Assembly: GCF_029227915.1 (NCBI RefSeq)
Contig: NC_079875.1
Coordinates: 3,410,001 to 3,474,000, forward strand
Length of the DNA stretch: 64,000 bases
Reading direction: 5' to 3'
Origin: Hydractinia symbiolongicarpus
Taxonomy: Eukaryota > Cnidaria > Hydrozoa > Anthoathecata > Hydractiniidae
Shown here piece after piece: positions 62,197 to 64,000 of the stretch. Every line of letters begins with the position of its first letter. The first letter of the stretch is position 1. The translations under genes and the position numbers were made by a program. The notes under the pieces were generated by a model. The model was given only the letters and a program-made list of their open reading frames with translations, was not told the origin of the DNA and searched no databases.

Positions 62197-63819
62197 GTTT
62201 ATTTTAGGCTAAATTTTGACAGCTGAAGTTGTCATTGACAGGCTGCGATTAAAATAATCTTTTGGCTATTTATTATTTGGGGAGATAATTTGTGTCAGTA
62301 ATAACGAAAACAGCAATCACTATTGCTAATATTGCAACTTTGCTAATTTAAATATTTACTCTTTGTATTTTCATTTGTACTTCTTGGGAAATCTTTAGAT
62401 ATAATCATGGGTTAAACATTTTAGGGCTCCATAGCAATAACTGGTGCTGCTGTGAAATGGCTTCGTGATAACCTTGGTATAATACAGAATGCAGGAGAGA
62501 CTGAAGTCTTGGCCTCATCGGTATCTGATAATGGAGATGTGTATTTTGTTCCTGCTTTTTCTGGTTTGTTTGCACCTCATTGGGAAACTAGTGCAAGAGG
62601 GTAATACATTTAAGTTGCTTTTATTTCTAATAAGAAATAATATCGGAAACAAAAGAGGCTGTTATTTAGTTTTTTATATTGGGGTTTTTGTTTAGAACTT
62701 CTTATAATAATTATAAAGTATAATTATATAATTTAACTAGTCGGTAAGACCCCTGAAAAAATCCACTTAGGCAAAAAAATAACAAATGACGTCAGTGATG
62801 TTTCGCCAATATGCACAAAATGTTTTTTTTACAAATTTGTTTACCTGTTTCCTCTATTATGTGGAGCTTGGAATGATGTTCAAGAAAATGTATAGGATGA
62901 TGTTTTTTTTTGACAAACGGTTGAAGGGATATAAGGATTTAAAGGTTTTTTTATGACGTCATTAATCTGTCTGTTCGGAAAAGGGTGGATTGGCCTAGCC
63001 TGACTAAGAAACTGGTCATAATTTGGTCCCAGGTAGTCCCTAGTTACCTACACAGGAGATAATATCAGTTATTTCCAACTGTTTTTAAGTTATTTAGCCT
63101 TGAATTTAAAAGTGCAATGCAATGACTTCACTAATCTTACTATACTTTCCTTTGACGTCAATATTGTTTTAACGTTAAAGTTTGGTAAATTACAGATCAA
63201 TTTAATAGGTGATGTTTCCTAGACTTTTTTGAAGAAAATTATGAAAAATATAATCAACTTTGGAAAAGTCACACAGACACATGAAAGCTCTGTACTACTA
63301 TAAGAGATGCATATACATTTCCATTTGAAGCCATCTTTAACCCTGGTAGGCCCAGGTTTTACATACATATATTTTACGTACATATATTTGCTAGGACTAA
63401 TAAAGCAAGCCGTCATCCTTCATGGCTGTCCATAGCTTTTCAAAATGACATCTAACTTGCCACAGTTTTTGGTAGTTCATGAAAGGACATTACGGTGGTG
63501 ATAAATTTCGATTTTGTCTTGTCTTGTTTTCCACAATGGTAGATTTTTTATGTATTGTTTCATTATGTATTGTTTTTCTATTCAGTTATAATCTGATAAT
63601 TTAATTTAAAGAAAACCTAAAAAATCAAAGTTTTGTCTAATCGTTAACTAAAATTAAATTGATAATATAACAACAACAATAACATAACATAACATAACAA
63701 TAACAATAATATACAACTTAAGTATTTATTTTAGAATAATTATTGGTATTACACAGTACACAACAAAATCCCATATAGCAAGAGCCACACTCGAAGCAGT
63801 TTGTTTCCAAACTAAAGAG
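53966..63819 (+). CDS. GK: Glycerol kinase, 13 exons seen, 3' end outside the window
   Basis: This enzyme phosphorylates glycerol to glycerol-3-phosphate with ATP (FGGY family). Exons: 53966-54016, 54560-54633, 57865-58043, 58334-58413, 58517-58654, 59102-59211, 59302-59368, 60297-60332, 61180-61247, 61741-61780, 62053-62136, 62425-62600, 63735-63819. They encode about 396 residues in continuous phase; the final exons (human has about 550 residues) lie beyond 64000. Family landmarks in order: [12 protein letters not shown] (phosphate 1), [115 protein letters not shown]. The start [10 protein letters not shown] needs no leader. Intron 2 (3.2 kb) and intron 12 are expanded by repeats. Confidence 0.95.
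54768..55375 (+). repeat. CTAGTCG-family repeat copy 1 in GK intron 2
   Basis: Its start is diverged (AAAGCCCGTGGAAAAATCCA). The middle shares CTTGAAACGCTGATCAAGAA, ATGTATAGGATCATGTATCT, GGTCTCAGGTGGTCCCTAGT and CCTCGTTTCCAAGTTATTTG with copy 2. It ends near ACAGACAGACAGAAACA. Confidence 0.65.
55863..55955 (+). repeat. (TTA)n microsatellite at a retroposon-like 3' end
   Basis: About 25 TTA triplets follow TATGCTGAATAAAGG, a sequence type common at LINE 3' ends. The upstream body could not be identified. The array directly abuts copy 2 of the CTAGTCG-family repeat. Confidence 0.7.
55955..56545 (+). repeat. CTAGTCG-family repeat copy 2 in GK intron 2
   Basis: This is the best-preserved copy, from ACTAGTCGATAAATCC to GCGTATTATTATATAGATTA. 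Its landmarks are GATGACGTCATCAAACCGTC, GACGTCACCACCTCGTTTCC and CAGACAGACACACGGAACTG. The ends are not obvious inverted repeats. No coding sequence is present. Confidence 0.7.
56541..56847 (-). mobile_element. tRNA-derived SINE in GK intron 2
   Basis: On the minus strand the head reads GATAGCCTTGTGGTAGAGCG (A-box type) and, about 30 nt later, GGTCTTGGGTTCAAACCCC (B-box type), the two internal promoter elements of tRNA genes in the right order and spacing. A roughly 200-bp unrelated body follows, ending TAAATAACAGTAATAATAAT, a short A/T-rich tail. The cloverleaf is imperfect, so it is a SINE and not a functional tRNA gene. It is inserted right at the end of CTAGTCG-family copy 2. Confidence 0.8.
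62736..63300 (+). repeat. CTAGTCG-family repeat copy 3 in GK intron 12
   Basis: It starts ACTAGTCGGTAAGACCCCTG and shares ATGACGTCA, GGTCCCAGGTAGTCCCTAGT and TTTCCTTTGACGTCAATATT with copy 2. It ends at ACACAGACACATGAAAGCTC. It is oriented like the host gene. Confidence 0.65.
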
Positions 63820-64000
63820 GTGAGTAATCTCTACTCTATCCTAAAAATTATCCTACAGATTGATCAAAACTCTACTTTGTGTAGGAACATTTTTTTACAA
63901 TATTATTAGAATTGATAATATTTAAAGCTAGTGATTATTAAGGTAGCAAGAATCATTAACATATGGAAAAAAACTATCAATGACTAAGTAAACACCATTA

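Overview
The window is animal nuclear DNA. It is AT-rich, with short exons bounded by GT-AG introns and a large load of DNA transposons, LINE relics and SINEs. Gene content (two mevalonate-pathway enzymes, a KH-domain hnRNP, a nucleolar DEAD-box helicase, glycerol kinase), together with hAT, P/THAP9-like and Helentron-like elements, fits an invertebrate such as a cnidarian, possibly a hydrozoan. The species cannot be fixed from the sequence alone. All exon models below were built by hand from splice sites, reading phase and recalled protein-family motifs, and the coding phases close exactly across every junction except one in DDX10.

Left third (1-22.5 kb): the last exon of an unidentified membrane protein (plus strand, ends 431) converges on a complete 20-exon HMG-CoA reductase gene (minus, 13567-3028, 749 aa). 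Upstream on the same strand lies a complete two-exon isopentenyl-diphosphate isomerase gene (minus, 17602-14319). Two steps of the mevalonate pathway are therefore neighbours, 752 bp apart. The IDI1 intron carries a Helentron-like repeat (E1) with a Harbinger-type MITE nested in it. A decayed P/THAP9-like transposase and a compact copy of the same repeat (E2) follow.

Middle (22.5-35 kb): a complete 13-exon hnRNP K gene (minus, 27815-22538, 374 aa) with three KH domains, an RGG/glycine-rich linker and micro-exons. Its 5' flank holds a LINE relic. Next comes a third, reverse-oriented Helentron-like repeat (E3) split by an apparently intact 3.7-kb hAT transposon (29340-33087). That transposon has 17-bp terminal inverted repeats, a 6-bp target duplication and a three-exon 776-aa transposase.

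Right half (35-64 kb): DDX10 (plus, 35826-51093, 22 exons) has large introns full of repeats and one apparent single-base deletion in exon 19. It is followed by an intronless 282-aa ORF of unknown function (51602-52450) and by glycerol kinase (plus, 53966 to beyond 63819), whose last exons lie outside the window. GK introns contain a tRNA-derived SINE and three copies of a dispersed repeat that is also seen in DDX10 and HNRNPK introns.

No CRISPR array, rRNA gene or functional tRNA gene was seen. The most notable structures are the nested-transposon stratigraphy in the E family, the HMGCR-IDI1 linkage, loss of recognisable regulatory motifs in HMGCR, and a composite repeat block in DDX10 intron 16.
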